NCBI RefSeq assembly: GCF_036127095.1 | Contig: NZ_CP108006.1 | Location: forward strand, 1,798,001 to 1,862,000 | Length of the DNA: 64,000 bases | DNA from: Streptomyces sp. NBC_00335 | Lineage (GTDB): Bacteria; Actinomycetota; Actinomycetes; Streptomycetales; Streptomycetaceae | Direction of reading: 5' to 3' | Shown: one piece after another, positions 34,978 to 43,868 of the stretch | Layout of the letters: every line of letters begins with the position of its first letter | Numbering within the stretch: position 1 is the stretch's first letter | Program-made: the position numbers and the translations under genes | The notes under the pieces: model-generated | What the model was told of the DNA's origin: nothing | The model's database searches: none | The model's input: the letters and a program-made list of their open reading frames with translations, nothing else

Positions 34978-35287
34978 TTCCGCGAGGCAGGGGGCGGCGC
35001 CGACCCGTGTCGCCCCGCACCCACCCGCACCGACCTGCACCGATCCGTGTCGACCCGCGCCCCGGCCGCGGGGCCGGATGTCGTTAGAGGGCGCCCGTTG
35101 CGGGCTTCTGATCACCCTATGATCGATCGTGCGTCCGAATTGCCCGAATTGTTACTCACCAAATCGTGATCATTCCCTAAAGCCGGGCGGGTGACGTGCC
35201 GAAGGAGTCATAGACCATCCGCACGGTTCGCACCGGCTTCCTTCCCCGAGCCGGCCGTCCCGCCACTCCCCCCCCCAGGAGGCCTAG
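34978..35287. other. Intergenic region with a promoter for the response regulator gene
   Basis: This 310-bp stretch has no gene. Its right half (about 35090-35180) is AT-richer than its surroundings and holds a TATGAT -10-like hexamer at 35118-35123; several TTG-containing sites lie around it but none is ideally spaced as a -35. The 5' leader would be about 160 bases. Confidence 0.5.
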
Positions 35288-35950
35288 GTGTCCGTTCTTC
35301 TCGAGCAGCCCGCAAGCCTGGTCGCCTACCGCCCGAACAAGCCGACGGCCATGGTCGTCGTGGCCGACCCGCGCGTACGCTCCACCGTGACCCGCCATTT
35401 GTGGGCCCTCGGAGTACGCGACGTGATCGAGGCTTCGTCCATCGCGGAGGCCCGTCCACGCATCGGCAGCCCGCGCGACATCTGCGTGGCCGACGTGCAC
35501 CTGCCCGACGGTTCCGGTCTCACCCTGCTCTCCGAGACCCGCGCCGCCGGTTGGCCGAACGGCCTGGCCCTGTCCGCCGCCGACGACATCGGCGCCGTGC
35601 GCAACGCCCTCGCGGGCGGAGTGAAGGGCTACGTCGTCACCGGCACCCGGACCAACATCGGGCTCCCGTCCCGGCCCGGCGCCGCCCCCATCGGCGCCGC
35701 CGCGGCCCGTATGCACCGCCGCCCCCCGGGTGCCCCGAGCCACCCGGGCGGCTACCGAGAGCTCTCCGGCCGCGAGGTCGAGGTCCTGCGCCTCGTCGCG
35801 GAGGGCCAGTCCAACAAGGCCATCGGCGTTTCGATGGGCCTGTCCGCCCTGACCGTCAAGTCCCACCTCGCACGGATCGCCCGCAAGCTGGGCACCGGCG
35901 ACCGGGCCGGGATGGTCGCCGTCGCCCTGCGGACCGGGATCATCCACTGA
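35288..35950 (+). CDS. Orphan LuxR-family response regulator
   Basis: This 220-residue response regulator has a receiver (about 20-120) and a C-terminal LuxR helix-turn-helix (about 155-220). The phosphoacceptor is Asp69 in CVADVHLPDGSG; the later Ser (LALSAADD) and Lys (GVKGYVVTG) are present, while the usual acidic pair near the start is reduced to ADP. The DNA-binding part is YRELSGREVEVLRLVAEGQS then LSALTVKSHLARIARKLG. A Pro-rich linker joins the two. No sensor kinase gene lies nearby, so it is an orphan. The GTG start follows an ideal AGGAGGCC site. A strong palindromic terminator lies downstream. Confidence 0.9.
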   Translation: MSVLLEQPASLVAYRPNKPTAMVVVADPRVRSTVTRHLWALGVRDVIEASSIAEARPRIGSPRDICVADVHLPDGSGLTLLSETRAAGWPNGLALSAADDIGAVRNALAGGVKGYVVTGTRTNIGLPSRPGAAPIGAAAARMHRRPPGAPSHPGGYRELSGREVEVLRLVAEGQSNKAIGVSMGLSALTVKSHLARIARKLGTGDRAGMVAVALRTGIIH

Positions 35951-36022
35951 CCCGGCCGATATCCCCCGAAGTCCCCCGGGAGAACTCCCGGAGAACCTGG
36001 GGAAACGTCCGTACTCCCCCCT

Positions 36023-36058
36023 CGCGCCCGTCGCCGGAACGTTCCGGCGACGGGCGCG
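36023..36058. terminator. 36-bp perfect palindrome terminating the response regulator gene
   Basis: Positions 36023-36040 and 36041-36058 are exact inverted copies, giving a stem of about 16 bp with an AACGTT tip, 73 bases past the stop. It lies just before the rnd promoter, so it may also insulate that gene. Confidence 0.75.
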
Positions 36059-36071
36059 GCGCATCCACGGA

Positions 36072-36077
36072 TACCCT
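36072..36077 (+). promoter_or_regulatory. -10 box TACCCT for a probably leaderless rnd
   Basis: TACCCT ends six bases before the GTG at 36084. No ribosome site is visible upstream of the start. Confidence 0.45.
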
Positions 36078-36083
36078 TGACCG

Positions 36084-37394
36084 GTGACCGACGCCCAAGA
36101 AACCGCAGCAGGCCTGCGCACCACCACCGGGGGCGGCCCCCCGGACGACGAGGTTTCGTCCGACGGGCTGCCGATTCCCTTGCTAGAACCCCGTGAGGGC
36201 ATCCCTCCGGTGGTCGCCGACGCCGCCGCGCTCGCCGAGGTGGTCGCGGCCTTCGCCGCGGGCACCGGCCCCGTCGCCGTGGACGCCGAGCGCGCCTCCG
36301 GCTACCGCTACGGCCAGCGCGCCTACCTCGTCCAGCTGCGCCGCGAGGGTGCGGGCTCCGCGCTCATCGACCCGGTGGGCTGCCCCGACCTCTCCTCCCT
36401 CGGCGAGGCCCTGTCCGGCACCGAGTGGATCCTGCACGCCGCCACCCAGGACCTGCCGTGCCTGCGCGAAATAGGCATGGCACCCACCTCCCTCTTCGAC
36501 ACCGAGCTGGCCGGCCGCCTCGCCGGCTTCCCGCGGGTCGGACTCGGCGCGATGGTCGAGGGGGTCCTCGGCTACGTGCTGGAGAAGGGCCACTCCGCCG
36601 TCGACTGGTCGACCCGCCCGCTCCCCGAGCCGTGGCTGCGCTACGCCGCGCTCGACGTGGAGCTGCTCGTGGACCTGAGGGACGCGCTGGAGAAGGAGCT
36701 GGACCGGCAGGGCAAGCTGGAATGGGCCCACCAGGAGTTCGACGCCATCTGCGCCGCCCCGCCCGCGCCGCCGCGCAAGGACCCGTGGCGCCGCACCTCC
36801 GGCATGCACAAGGTGCGCCGGCGCCGGCAGATGGCCGTCGTCCGGGAGCTGTGGGAGTCCCGGGACCGCATCGCGCAGCGACGTGACGTGTCACCGGGCA
36901 AGGTGCTGGGTGACGCCGCGATCGTCGAGGCCGCGCTCGCGCTGCCGCTGAACGTGCAGGCCCTCTCCGCCCTGCCCGGCTACGGCCAGCGCATGGGCCG
37001 GCGCCAGCTGGACCAGTGGATGGCCGCCGTGGACCGGGCGAAGGCCCTGCCCGAGGCCGAGCTGCCGCAGCCGGGGGCGACCCCGGCGGGTCCGCCGCCG
37101 CCGCGTTCCTGGGCGGACAAGGACCCGGCGGCCGCGGCGCGGCTGGCCGCGGCCCGGACGGCCGTGTCGGCGCTGGCGGAGGGGCTGAACCTGCCGCAGG
37201 AGAACCTGATCACCCCCGACACGGTCCGCCGGCTGTGCTGGGAGCCGCCCGAGCGCCTGGAGGCGGACGCGGTGGCCGAGGCCCTGGCCGGCTACGGCGC
37301 CCGCCCGTGGCAGATCGAACAGGTGACGGCGGCGCTGACGACCGCACTGGCGACGACGCCGCCGCCCGAGCCGGAGCCGGAGCCGGCCGACTGA
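36084..37394 (+). CDS. rnd: Ribonuclease D-type 3'-5' exonuclease
   Basis: This 436-residue DEDD exonuclease trims 3' ends of stable RNA such as tRNA precursors. The exonuclease motifs are VAVDAERASG (Exo I), LHAATQDLPCL (Exo II) and YAALDVELLVDLRDAL (Exo III). The HRDC domain follows at about 250-330 (RRRRQMAVVRELWESRDRIA and ALSALPGYGQRMGRRQLDQW). A C-terminal extension of about 100 residues ends in a Pro/Glu tail. The GTG start lies six bases from a TACCCT box. A perfect 16-bp hairpin ends the transcript. Confidence 0.92.
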   Translation: MTDAQETAAGLRTTTGGGPPDDEVSSDGLPIPLLEPREGIPPVVADAAALAEVVAAFAAGTGPVAVDAERASGYRYGQRAYLVQLRREGAGSALIDPVGCPDLSSLGEALSGTEWILHAATQDLPCLREIGMAPTSLFDTELAGRLAGFPRVGLGAMVEGVLGYVLEKGHSAVDWSTRPLPEPWLRYAALDVELLVDLRDALEKELDRQGKLEWAHQEFDAICAAPPAPPRKDPWRRTSGMHKVRRRRQMAVVRELWESRDRIAQRRDVSPGKVLGDAAIVEAALALPLNVQALSALPGYGQRMGRRQLDQWMAAVDRAKALPEAELPQPGATPAGPPPPRSWADKDPAAAARLAAARTAVSALAEGLNLPQENLITPDTVRRLCWEPPERLEADAVAEALAGYGARPWQIEQVTAALTTALATTPPPEPEPEPAD

Positions 37395-37436
37395 GGCGTC
37401 GCGCCGTGGCCCGAGTCGGCCGCCCGTGATCGCGTG

Positions 37437-37471
37437 CAAGAGCCCCCCGTCCTGTGGACGGGGGGCTCTTG
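37437..37471. terminator. 16-bp perfect hairpin after rnd
   Basis: Stem 37437-37452 pairs with 37456-37471 around a TGT loop, 43 bases past the rnd stop. It is very stable and separates rnd from the next gene. Confidence 0.85.
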
Positions 37472-37510
37472 TGCGTCCAGGTCCCTTCGGAGAGTCCGGT
37501 CCGCACATCT

Positions 37511-37553
37511 TTTGAACACGCTCAAAGTCTTGTAGTTTTTGAACGTGATCAAA
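37511..37553 (+). promoter_or_regulatory. Tandem TTTGA-N6-TCAAA operators on a -10 box
   Basis: Two copies of TTTGA-N6-TCAAA lie at 37511-37526 and 37538-37553, centres 27 bp apart, flanking a TAGTTT -10 box (37533-37538). The second copy covers the start codon. TetR-type repressors often bind TTTGAAC-like inverted repeats. A repressor here would block transcription start directly. Confidence 0.6.
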
Positions 37554-38297
37554 CACGGGTGGGGATACGAGGAGTGGGTGGCCGAGTTCGAGGCCGAGCG
37601 CGAGCGGCGGGCCGAGAGGGGCGATCCGGACTGGAGCCGGGTCCCGACGCTCCCCGCGGAGCTCACCGGAAGCCTGCAGCGGTTCCAGCTGGGAGAGGGC
37701 GGGGACGGCGCCGAGCTGGTCGCCAAGGCCGAGCGGGCGGGCGATCCGGTGTACGCGCGGGCCGTACGGCTCTTCGTGGCGGAGGAGCAGAACCACGCGC
37801 GGATGCTGGCCCGGCTCCTGGAGGCCGAGGGCGGGGGGACCCTGGCCGGTCACTGGAGCGATGCCGCCTTCGTCGGGCTGCGCAGGCTGCTCGGGCTGAA
37901 GGTGGAGCTGCTGGTGCTGATGGTCGCGGAGGCGGTCGCCCTGCGGTACTACGAGGCGGTGCGCGACGGAGCCGCCGACCCGCTGACCTCGGAGGTGGCG
38001 GGCCGGATCCACGCCGACGAGGTGCGCCACGTCCCCTTCCACTGCCTGCGCCTGCGCGAGGCCCTGGCGCCCCTGCCCGCCCCCGCCCGCCGGGCGGCGG
38101 CCCTGGCCTGGCGGGTCCTGCTCACCGGCGCGGCCGCCTTGGTCGCGGTGGACCACGGCCCGGCGCTGCGCACCCTGGGCGTCAGCCGCCGCGTCTTCGT
38201 GGCGGACACCGTCCGCTCCTCCTCCCCCATGGCCGCCGCCATGAGCGCGGACCGGCCCACCGCGCCGCGGCCCGGCCGGCGGGTCCTGCTCGGGTAG
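37545..38297 (+). CDS. Ferritin-like superfamily protein
   Basis: This 250-residue helical protein resembles ferritin-like/diiron proteins. Helix motifs with possible iron ligands are VRLFVAEEQNHARMLARLL (Glu and the ExxH-like EEQNH) and GRIHADEVRHVPFHCLRLR (ADEVRH), a pattern typical of a four-helix diiron bundle. Its middle is hydrophobic. GTG at 37545 is chosen; a TTG two codons earlier is less likely. TAGTTT ends six bases before the GTG, so the message is probably leaderless. The overlapping operator pair implies tight repression by a regulator encoded elsewhere. The role could be lipid or fatty-acid oxidation or iron handling. Confidence 0.75.
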   Translation: MIKHGWGYEEWVAEFEAERERRAERGDPDWSRVPTLPAELTGSLQRFQLGEGGDGAELVAKAERAGDPVYARAVRLFVAEEQNHARMLARLLEAEGGGTLAGHWSDAAFVGLRRLLGLKVELLVLMVAEAVALRYYEAVRDGAADPLTSEVAGRIHADEVRHVPFHCLRLREALAPLPAPARRAAALAWRVLLTGAAALVAVDHGPALRTLGVSRRVFVADTVRSSSPMAAAMSADRPTAPRPGRRVLLG

Positions 38298-38423
38298 CGC
38301 CGGGGCCGCGATGACCGGTGCGGCGGCCCTGAGGGGCGGCCCGGCGGTCCCGAGGAGCGGGGCGGCGGAGTGTGACCTTCGCCGCTCCTCCCGTGGGGGC
38401 TGTGCATGCCGGTTACCGGCAAG

Positions 38424-38429
38424 TAGCAT
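38424..38429 (+). promoter_or_regulatory. -10-like TAGCAT for the fadAB operon
   Basis: TAGCAT lies about 75 bases before the fadA start, which has its own strong ribosome site. No good -35 was found. Confidence 0.35.
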
Positions 38430-38505
38430 GGAGAGGTGAGCGGGCGCTCAGTAATGGGCACGCCCCCGCGCAGCAGTGCACACCCGCACCTGGAGGAGAG
38501 CCAAC

Positions 38506-39732
38506 GTGCCTCGTACCGTCAGGGACGTCGTCTTCGTCGACGGCGTCCGCACCCCGTTCGGCAAGGCGGGCCCGAAGGGCATCTACAACGAGACCCGCGC
38601 CGACGATCTCGTCGTCAAGGCGATCCGGGAGCTGCTGCGCCGCAACCCGGACCTGGACCCCGCGAAGATCGACGAGGTCGCCATCGCCGCGACCACGCAG
38701 ATCGGCGACCAGGGCCTGACGCTGGGCCGTACGGCCGGCATTCTCGCGGGCCTCCCGCAGTCCGTCCCGGGCTACTCGATCGACCGCATGTGCGCCGGCG
38801 CGCTCACCGCCGTGACCGCCGTCGCGGGCGGCGTGGCCTTCGGTGCGTACGACGTCGCCCTCGCCGGCGGTGTCGAGCACATGGGCCGCCACCCCATGGG
38901 CGAGGGCGTGGACCCGAACCCGCGCTTCGTATCCGAGAAGCTGGTCGACGAGTCCGCCCTGTTCATGGGCATGACCGCCGAGAACCTGCACGACCGGTAC
39001 CCGACGATCACCAAGCTCCGCGCCGACGAGTACGCCGTGCGCTCGCAGGAGAAGGCCGCCAAGGCGTACGCCGACGGCAAGATCCAGCAGGACCTGGTGC
39101 CGATCTCGGTGCGCAACAACAACGAGGCGGCCGGTGAGACGGGCTGGGGCCTGGTCACCGCCGACGAGCCGATGCGTCCGGGGACCACCCTGGAGAACCT
39201 GGCGGGCCTCAAGACCCCGTTCCGGGTCCACGGCAACGTCACCGCGGGCAACGCCGCCGGTCTCAACGACGGTGCCACGGCCGCGATCATCGCGTCCGAG
39301 GACTTCGCCCGCGAGAACAACCTCCCGGTCAAGATGCGCCTGGTCTCGTACTCCTTCGCGGGTGTCGAGCCGGAGGTCATGGGCTACGGCCCGATCCCGG
39401 CCACCGAGAAGGCGCTGGCCCAGGCCGGTCTGACGATCGACGACATCGGCCTCTTCGAGGTCAACGAGGCCTTCGCGGTCCAGGTCCTCGCGTTCCTGGA
39501 GCACTACGGCATCGCCGACGACGACGCCCGCGTCAACCAGTACGGCGGCGCCATCGCCTTCGGTCACCCGCTCGCCTCCTCGGGCGTGCGCCTGATGACC
39601 CAGCTGGCCCGCCAGTTCGAGGAGCAGCCGGAGGTCCGCTACGGCCTGACCACCATGTGCGTCGGCTTCGGCATGGGCGCCACGGTCGTCTGGGAGAACC
39701 CGAACTTCACCGCCGAGGGAGACAGCAAGTGA
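38506..39732 (+). CDS. fadA: Acetyl-CoA acyltransferase (thiolase)
   Basis: This 408-residue thiolase cleaves 3-ketoacyl-CoA in the last step of fatty-acid beta-oxidation. Catalytic residues are the nucleophile Cys in DRMCAGALTAVTAV, the His in IAFGHPLASSGVR and the second Cys in LTTMCVGFGMG; the NEAFAVQVLAF motif is also present. The GTG start follows GGAGGAGAGCC. It overlaps fadB in GTGA, so both subunits are made from one message. An upstream ATG-like extension in the frame is rejected, having no ribosome site. Confidence 0.95.
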   Translation: MPRTVRDVVFVDGVRTPFGKAGPKGIYNETRADDLVVKAIRELLRRNPDLDPAKIDEVAIAATTQIGDQGLTLGRTAGILAGLPQSVPGYSIDRMCAGALTAVTAVAGGVAFGAYDVALAGGVEHMGRHPMGEGVDPNPRFVSEKLVDESALFMGMTAENLHDRYPTITKLRADEYAVRSQEKAAKAYADGKIQQDLVPISVRNNNEAAGETGWGLVTADEPMRPGTTLENLAGLKTPFRVHGNVTAGNAAGLNDGATAAIIASEDFARENNLPVKMRLVSYSFAGVEPEVMGYGPIPATEKALAQAGLTIDDIGLFEVNEAFAVQVLAFLEHYGIADDDARVNQYGGAIAFGHPLASSGVRLMTQLARQFEEQPEVRYGLTTMCVGFGMGATVVWENPNFTAEGDSK

Positions 39733-41861
39733 GCACCACCACCACTGAGCTCCTGAAGGGCGCGGCCGAGCTGTTCCCGGACGAGGTCGTCACGCGCGCG
39801 CTCGTACGCCACCTGGACCTGCCCTTCGGCGCCGGGCGCTTCGCGCTCGTCACGCTGGACAACGGCCTGGACCACACCAAGCCGACCACCTTCGGCCCGC
39901 AGTCCCTCGCCAACCTGAACGCGGCGATCGACCAGGTCGAGCAGGAGGCCCTCGCGGGCTCCATCGTCGGTGCGGGCCTGACCGGCAAGCCGTTCATCTT
40001 CGCGGTCGGCGCCGACCTCAAGGGCGTCGAGCTGCTGAAGAAGCACGACGAGGCGCTCGCCATCGGCAAGGGCGGCCACGACGTCTTCAAGCGCCTCGCG
40101 GCGCTGGCCGTCCCCACCTTCGCGTACTACAACGGCGCGGCGATGGGCGGCGGTGTCGAGGTCGGTCTGCACTGCACCTACCGCACCGTCTCCAAGGCCA
40201 TCCCGGCCTTCTCCCTGCCCGAGGTCTTCCTCGGCCTGGTTCCCGGCTGGGGCGGCTGCGCCCTGCTGCCGAACCTGATCGGCGCGGACCGCGCGGTCTC
40301 GGTCATCATCGAGAACTCGCTGAACCAGAACCGCCAGCTCAAGGGCAAGCAGGTCTTCGAACTCGGCATCGCGGACGCGCTGTTCGAGGGCGCGGACTTC
40401 CTGGAGCAGTCGCTCCTGTGGACCGCCCGTGTGCTGAAGGGCGAGACCGAGGTTGTCCGCGACGAGATCGACCGCGGCGAGGCCTGGGACGCGGCGGTCG
40501 CCCGCGGCCGCTTCATCGCCGACTCCAAGGTGCACGGCGCGGCCCCGGCCGCCTACCGCGCGCTGGAGATCATCGAGGCTGCCAAGGACGGCGACCTGCA
40601 GAAGGGCTTCGACGCCGAGGACACGGCCCTGGCCGACCTCATCATGGGCGGCGAACTGCGCTCCGGCATCTACGCCTTCAACCTGGTCCAGAAGCGCGCC
40701 AAGCGCCCGGCCGGCGCCCCGGACAAGAACCTGGCCCGCCAGGTCACCAAGGTCGGCGTCGTCGGCGCGGGCCTGATGGCCTCGCAGCTGGCGCTGCTGT
40801 TCCTGCGCCGCCTGGAGGTGCCGGTGGTCCTCACCGACATCGACCAGGAGCGCGTGGACAAGGGTGTGGGCTACGTCCGCGCCGAGATCCAGAAGCTGCT
40901 GGGCAAGGGCCGCATCAACCAGGACAAGGCCAACCGCCTGACCGCCCTGGTGACCGGCGTCCTGGACAAGGCCGAGGGCTTCGCGGACGCGGACTTCATC
41001 ATCGAGGCCGTGTTCGAGGAGATGTCCGTCAAGCAGAAGGTGTTCGCGGAGGTCGAGGCGGTCGCCCCGGCGCACGCGATCCTCGCCACCAACACCTCCT
41101 CGCTGTCGGTCTCGGAGATGGCCTCCAAGCTCCAGCACCCGGAGCGCGTGGTCGGCTTCCACTTCTTCAACCCGGTCGCGATCCTCCCGCTGCTGGAGAT
41201 CGTCCGCGGCGAGCAGACCGACGACGCCTCGCTGGCCACGGCCTTCGGTGTCGCGCGCAAGCTGAAGAAGACCGCGGTCCTCACCAAGGACGCCCCGGCG
41301 TTCGTCGTGAACCGCATCCTGACCCGCTTCATGGGCGAGATCCAGAACGTCATCGACGAGGGCACCCCGGTGGTCACCGCCGAGAAGGCCATCGAGCCGC
41401 TCGGCCTGCCGATGTCCCCGCTGGTGCTGCTGGAGCTCGTGGGCCCGGCGATCGGTCTGCACGTGTCCGAGACCCTGAACCGCGCCTTCCCGGAGCGCTT
41501 CACCGTCTCGCCGAACCTGGCTGCCGTCGTCAAGGCCGGCAAGCGCGGGTTCTACACGTACGACTCCGGTAGGCCGGAGCTGGACCCCGAGGTCGCCGCC
41601 CTCCTCGTACAGGGCGATGTCGTCCTGACCGAGGAGCAGGTCCGCGACCGCGTCCTGGACGCGGTGGCGCAGGAGATCGGCCTGATGCTGGAGGAGGGTG
41701 TCGTGGCCGAGGCCCAGGACATCGACCTCTGCCTCATCACGGGCGCGGGCTGGCCCTTCCACCTGGGCGGCATCACTCCGTACCTGGACCGCGAGGGCGT
41801 CTCCGAGCGGGTGAACGGCAAGAAGTTCCTGGCCCCGGGCCTGGCGAGCGTTCCCGTCTAA
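39729..41861 (+). CDS. fadB: Bifunctional enoyl-CoA hydratase/3-hydroxyacyl-CoA dehydrogenase
   Basis: This 710-residue FadB-type subunit hydrates enoyl-CoA and oxidises 3-hydroxyacyl-CoA. The N-terminal crotonase domain (about 10-300) has the CoA-binding FIFAVGADLKGVE and the GAAMGGGVEVGLHCTYR loop. The dehydrogenase domain (about 340-620) has GVVGAGLMASQLALL for NAD, HFFNPVAILPLLEIV and NRILTRFMGE. A C-terminal HAD repeat completes it. It overlaps fadA by four bases and forms with it the trifunctional complex. A hairpin ends the operon 20 bases past the stop. Confidence 0.95.
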   Translation: MSTTTTELLKGAAELFPDEVVTRALVRHLDLPFGAGRFALVTLDNGLDHTKPTTFGPQSLANLNAAIDQVEQEALAGSIVGAGLTGKPFIFAVGADLKGVELLKKHDEALAIGKGGHDVFKRLAALAVPTFAYYNGAAMGGGVEVGLHCTYRTVSKAIPAFSLPEVFLGLVPGWGGCALLPNLIGADRAVSVIIENSLNQNRQLKGKQVFELGIADALFEGADFLEQSLLWTARVLKGETEVVRDEIDRGEAWDAAVARGRFIADSKVHGAAPAAYRALEIIEAAKDGDLQKGFDAEDTALADLIMGGELRSGIYAFNLVQKRAKRPAGAPDKNLARQVTKVGVVGAGLMASQLALLFLRRLEVPVVLTDIDQERVDKGVGYVRAEIQKLLGKGRINQDKANRLTALVTGVLDKAEGFADADFIIEAVFEEMSVKQKVFAEVEAVAPAHAILATNTSSLSVSEMASKLQHPERVVGFHFFNPVAILPLLEIVRGEQTDDASLATAFGVARKLKKTAVLTKDAPAFVVNRILTRFMGEIQNVIDEGTPVVTAEKAIEPLGLPMSPLVLLELVGPAIGLHVSETLNRAFPERFTVSPNLAAVVKAGKRGFYTYDSGRPELDPEVAALLVQGDVVLTEEQVRDRVLDAVAQEIGLMLEEGVVAEAQDIDLCLITGAGWPFHLGGITPYLDREGVSERVNGKKFLAPGLASVPV

Positions 41862-41881
41862 CCCCTGCGACACCGGTTCGA

Positions 41882-41921
41882 CTGCTCCCGTACCAGGCCC
41901 TCGGGCCGGGTGCGGGAGCAG
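41882..41921 (+). terminator. fadAB operon terminator
   Basis: CTGCTCCCG and CGGGAGCAG form the base of a stem extended by four more pairs (one wobble), with a GC-rich loop, followed by TTT. Confidence 0.75.
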
Positions 41922-42101
41922 TTTCGTCCGGGCTCCTGCCGCGGCCGCGGTGACCGTGACCGTGGCCGTGACCAAAAGCGTCTCGAACGTCACAGACGGG
42001 CCTGGAGTTCCGGGGTCGACCTCGGGATGGGCCTCTCGGTAGACTTCCGGGGCTTCCGGCAGGCGGCGACGGATATCAACAGGGGCAGGAAAGCACACTT
42101 C

Positions 42102-43784
42102 ATGAACTCAGAACTTCCTCCGCTCGTGCCGAATGCGGCGGCCATCGACCGGCGCGCGATCGTATCGGGAACCGACACGACCGGCCTGGTGCCCGTGGAG
42201 TACAAGTTCCGCCCCGCCGAGGGCGACGCCCGCCACCTCATCGTCGTCTTCTCCGGTTTCGCCGCGCCCCAGGGCTACCATTTCGCCGGAAAGTCGCTGA
42301 ACGGTCTGCGTGCGAACGTTCTGTGGATCCGTGACCACTTCGACGAGCACTACAGCTATTACATGTGCCGGAACATGTCCTTCGACATCGAGTTCTCGGT
42401 GCTCTCGCTCATCGACCGCACCCTGGCCGGCCTGAATCTGACCCGGAACGACGTCAGTCTCCTCGGAGTCTCCAAGGGCGGCAGCGCGGCGCTGTACTAC
42501 GGGCTGAAGTACGGGTTCCGCAACATCGTCTCCGTGGTTCCGCAGTTCCTCATCGGCGACTACGTGCGCGACCGGGCGGACACCGGCCGGTACATGCTGG
42601 GCGCCGACATGCCCCAGATGAACGTGGACGCGCTCAACGGCGCCATTCCCGAACTGCTGAAGACCTACGGCGCCCAGGGCCACAACGTCTATCTCTTCAC
42701 CTCTGAAGCGGACGAGCAGTATCCGATCGAGATCGCACCGCATCTGAACCTTTTCTGGAACTGCCAGAATTTCAATGTGGTCCGGACGAAGTCCGAGATG
42801 GTCCGCGCGCACGGCGAGGTCTCGGGATACAACATGCCGCTGGTGAGCGGCCTGCTGGCCGCCCTCACCGACGGCGCCGAACCCCGGCTGGGATTCCTGG
42901 AGAACGGCTCCGTTCCCGATCCGGCGGCGCGCCGGCACACCCTGATGCAGCGGCGTCAGTCGGACACCCTGCTGGCCGTGGTGAACAAGCAGGACATCCG
43001 CGCGAACTACCTCCAGATCAGCGGCCACGCGTTCATCCCCGGCGAATCGGCCTACGGCGAGGTCCAGACCTTCAAGCACCTGGTCGTCGAAGGCGGCGGA
43101 AAGACCTGGGAATTCCCGCTCTCCGTGACCCCCGCCAAGCACACCTACAGCCTGTACTTCGACCAGTACGCCTGTGATTACGTCAACGGCGGCTTCGAAC
43201 CCGAGCACCCCAACGGCATAGCCATGACCGGCATACCCGGCGGCAGGTTCGACCTGTCGATACGGGTGACCAGCCCGTCCGAGGGCATCGACCGGCGGAC
43301 CCCGCTGGTCGCCCGGCGCCCCTTCGACCTGCGCCGGCCCTTCGGCTCGATCGAGATCTGCCTGACCGGCGACGAGAAGAGCGTCAAGCTCGTACGGCGC
43401 CCGATCATCGGGCACGTATCGCAGGAGACCGCCTTCTCGCTGGAGAAGACCTGGCAGAAGGGCCGCGTCCTGCACGTCGAGGGCGTGTTCTTCATCCACG
43501 GCCTGGACGCCTCCCAGCACGGCCATGCCACCTACTACATGGTGCTGCGCAGCCCCAAGGCCACCTACTCGTTCCGCCTCGGCATCTCCGGCAAGGCCGC
43601 GGTGATCCGGCCCCACATGCGGCGCGGCGATTTCAACAGCTACGACTTCGGCTACTTCGCCACCTCGGGCTACAAGGGCATCGACCTGAAGACCGCGGCG
43701 GCCGGCGAGTACGAGGTCTTCATCTCGATGAGCCGCGGCGGGGCCATGTTCTCCGCCCCCGCGGGCACGGTCCGCCTCGACTGA
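42102..43784 (+). CDS. Asp2-like alpha/beta-hydrolase-fold protein
   Basis: This 560-residue protein has an N-terminal hydrolase fold (about 40-270) with the nucleophile Ser124 in LLGVSKGGSAALYYGLKYG, an FSGFA oxyanion region and a likely catalytic His in RAHGEVSGYNMP. It resembles the acetyltransferase/hydrolase domain of Asp2 from accessory Sec systems, which modifies exported surface glycoproteins. The C-terminal 270 residues are beta-rich and unassigned. No signal peptide is seen. AGGAAAG lies nine bases before the ATG. It converges on the phosphopolymer operon, with a very long terminator hairpin between, so it likely acts on that surface polymer. Confidence 0.7.
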   Translation: MNSELPPLVPNAAAIDRRAIVSGTDTTGLVPVEYKFRPAEGDARHLIVVFSGFAAPQGYHFAGKSLNGLRANVLWIRDHFDEHYSYYMCRNMSFDIEFSVLSLIDRTLAGLNLTRNDVSLLGVSKGGSAALYYGLKYGFRNIVSVVPQFLIGDYVRDRADTGRYMLGADMPQMNVDALNGAIPELLKTYGAQGHNVYLFTSEADEQYPIEIAPHLNLFWNCQNFNVVRTKSEMVRAHGEVSGYNMPLVSGLLAALTDGAEPRLGFLENGSVPDPAARRHTLMQRRQSDTLLAVVNKQDIRANYLQISGHAFIPGESAYGEVQTFKHLVVEGGGKTWEFPLSVTPAKHTYSLYFDQYACDYVNGGFEPEHPNGIAMTGIPGGRFDLSIRVTSPSEGIDRRTPLVARRPFDLRRPFGSIEICLTGDEKSVKLVRRPIIGHVSQETAFSLEKTWQKGRVLHVEGVFFIHGLDASQHGHATYYMVLRSPKATYSFRLGISGKAAVIRPHMRRGDFNSYDFGYFATSGYKGIDLKTAAAGEYEVFISMSRGGAMFSAPAGTVRLD

Positions 43785-43812
43785 CCGGTCCGGTCCTCGC
43801 ACGAGGCGGACG

Positions 43813-43868
43813 GACGCACGGCGGAAGGGGGGACGAGCGCAGGCTCGTCCCCCCTTCCGCCGTGCGTC
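43813..43868. terminator. 26-bp perfect hairpin between convergent genes
   Basis: Stem 43813-43838 pairs perfectly with 43843-43868 around a four-base loop. The right arm reaches the last base of the NAGPA gene stop codon, so termination in that direction begins inside the gene end. Confidence 0.9.
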
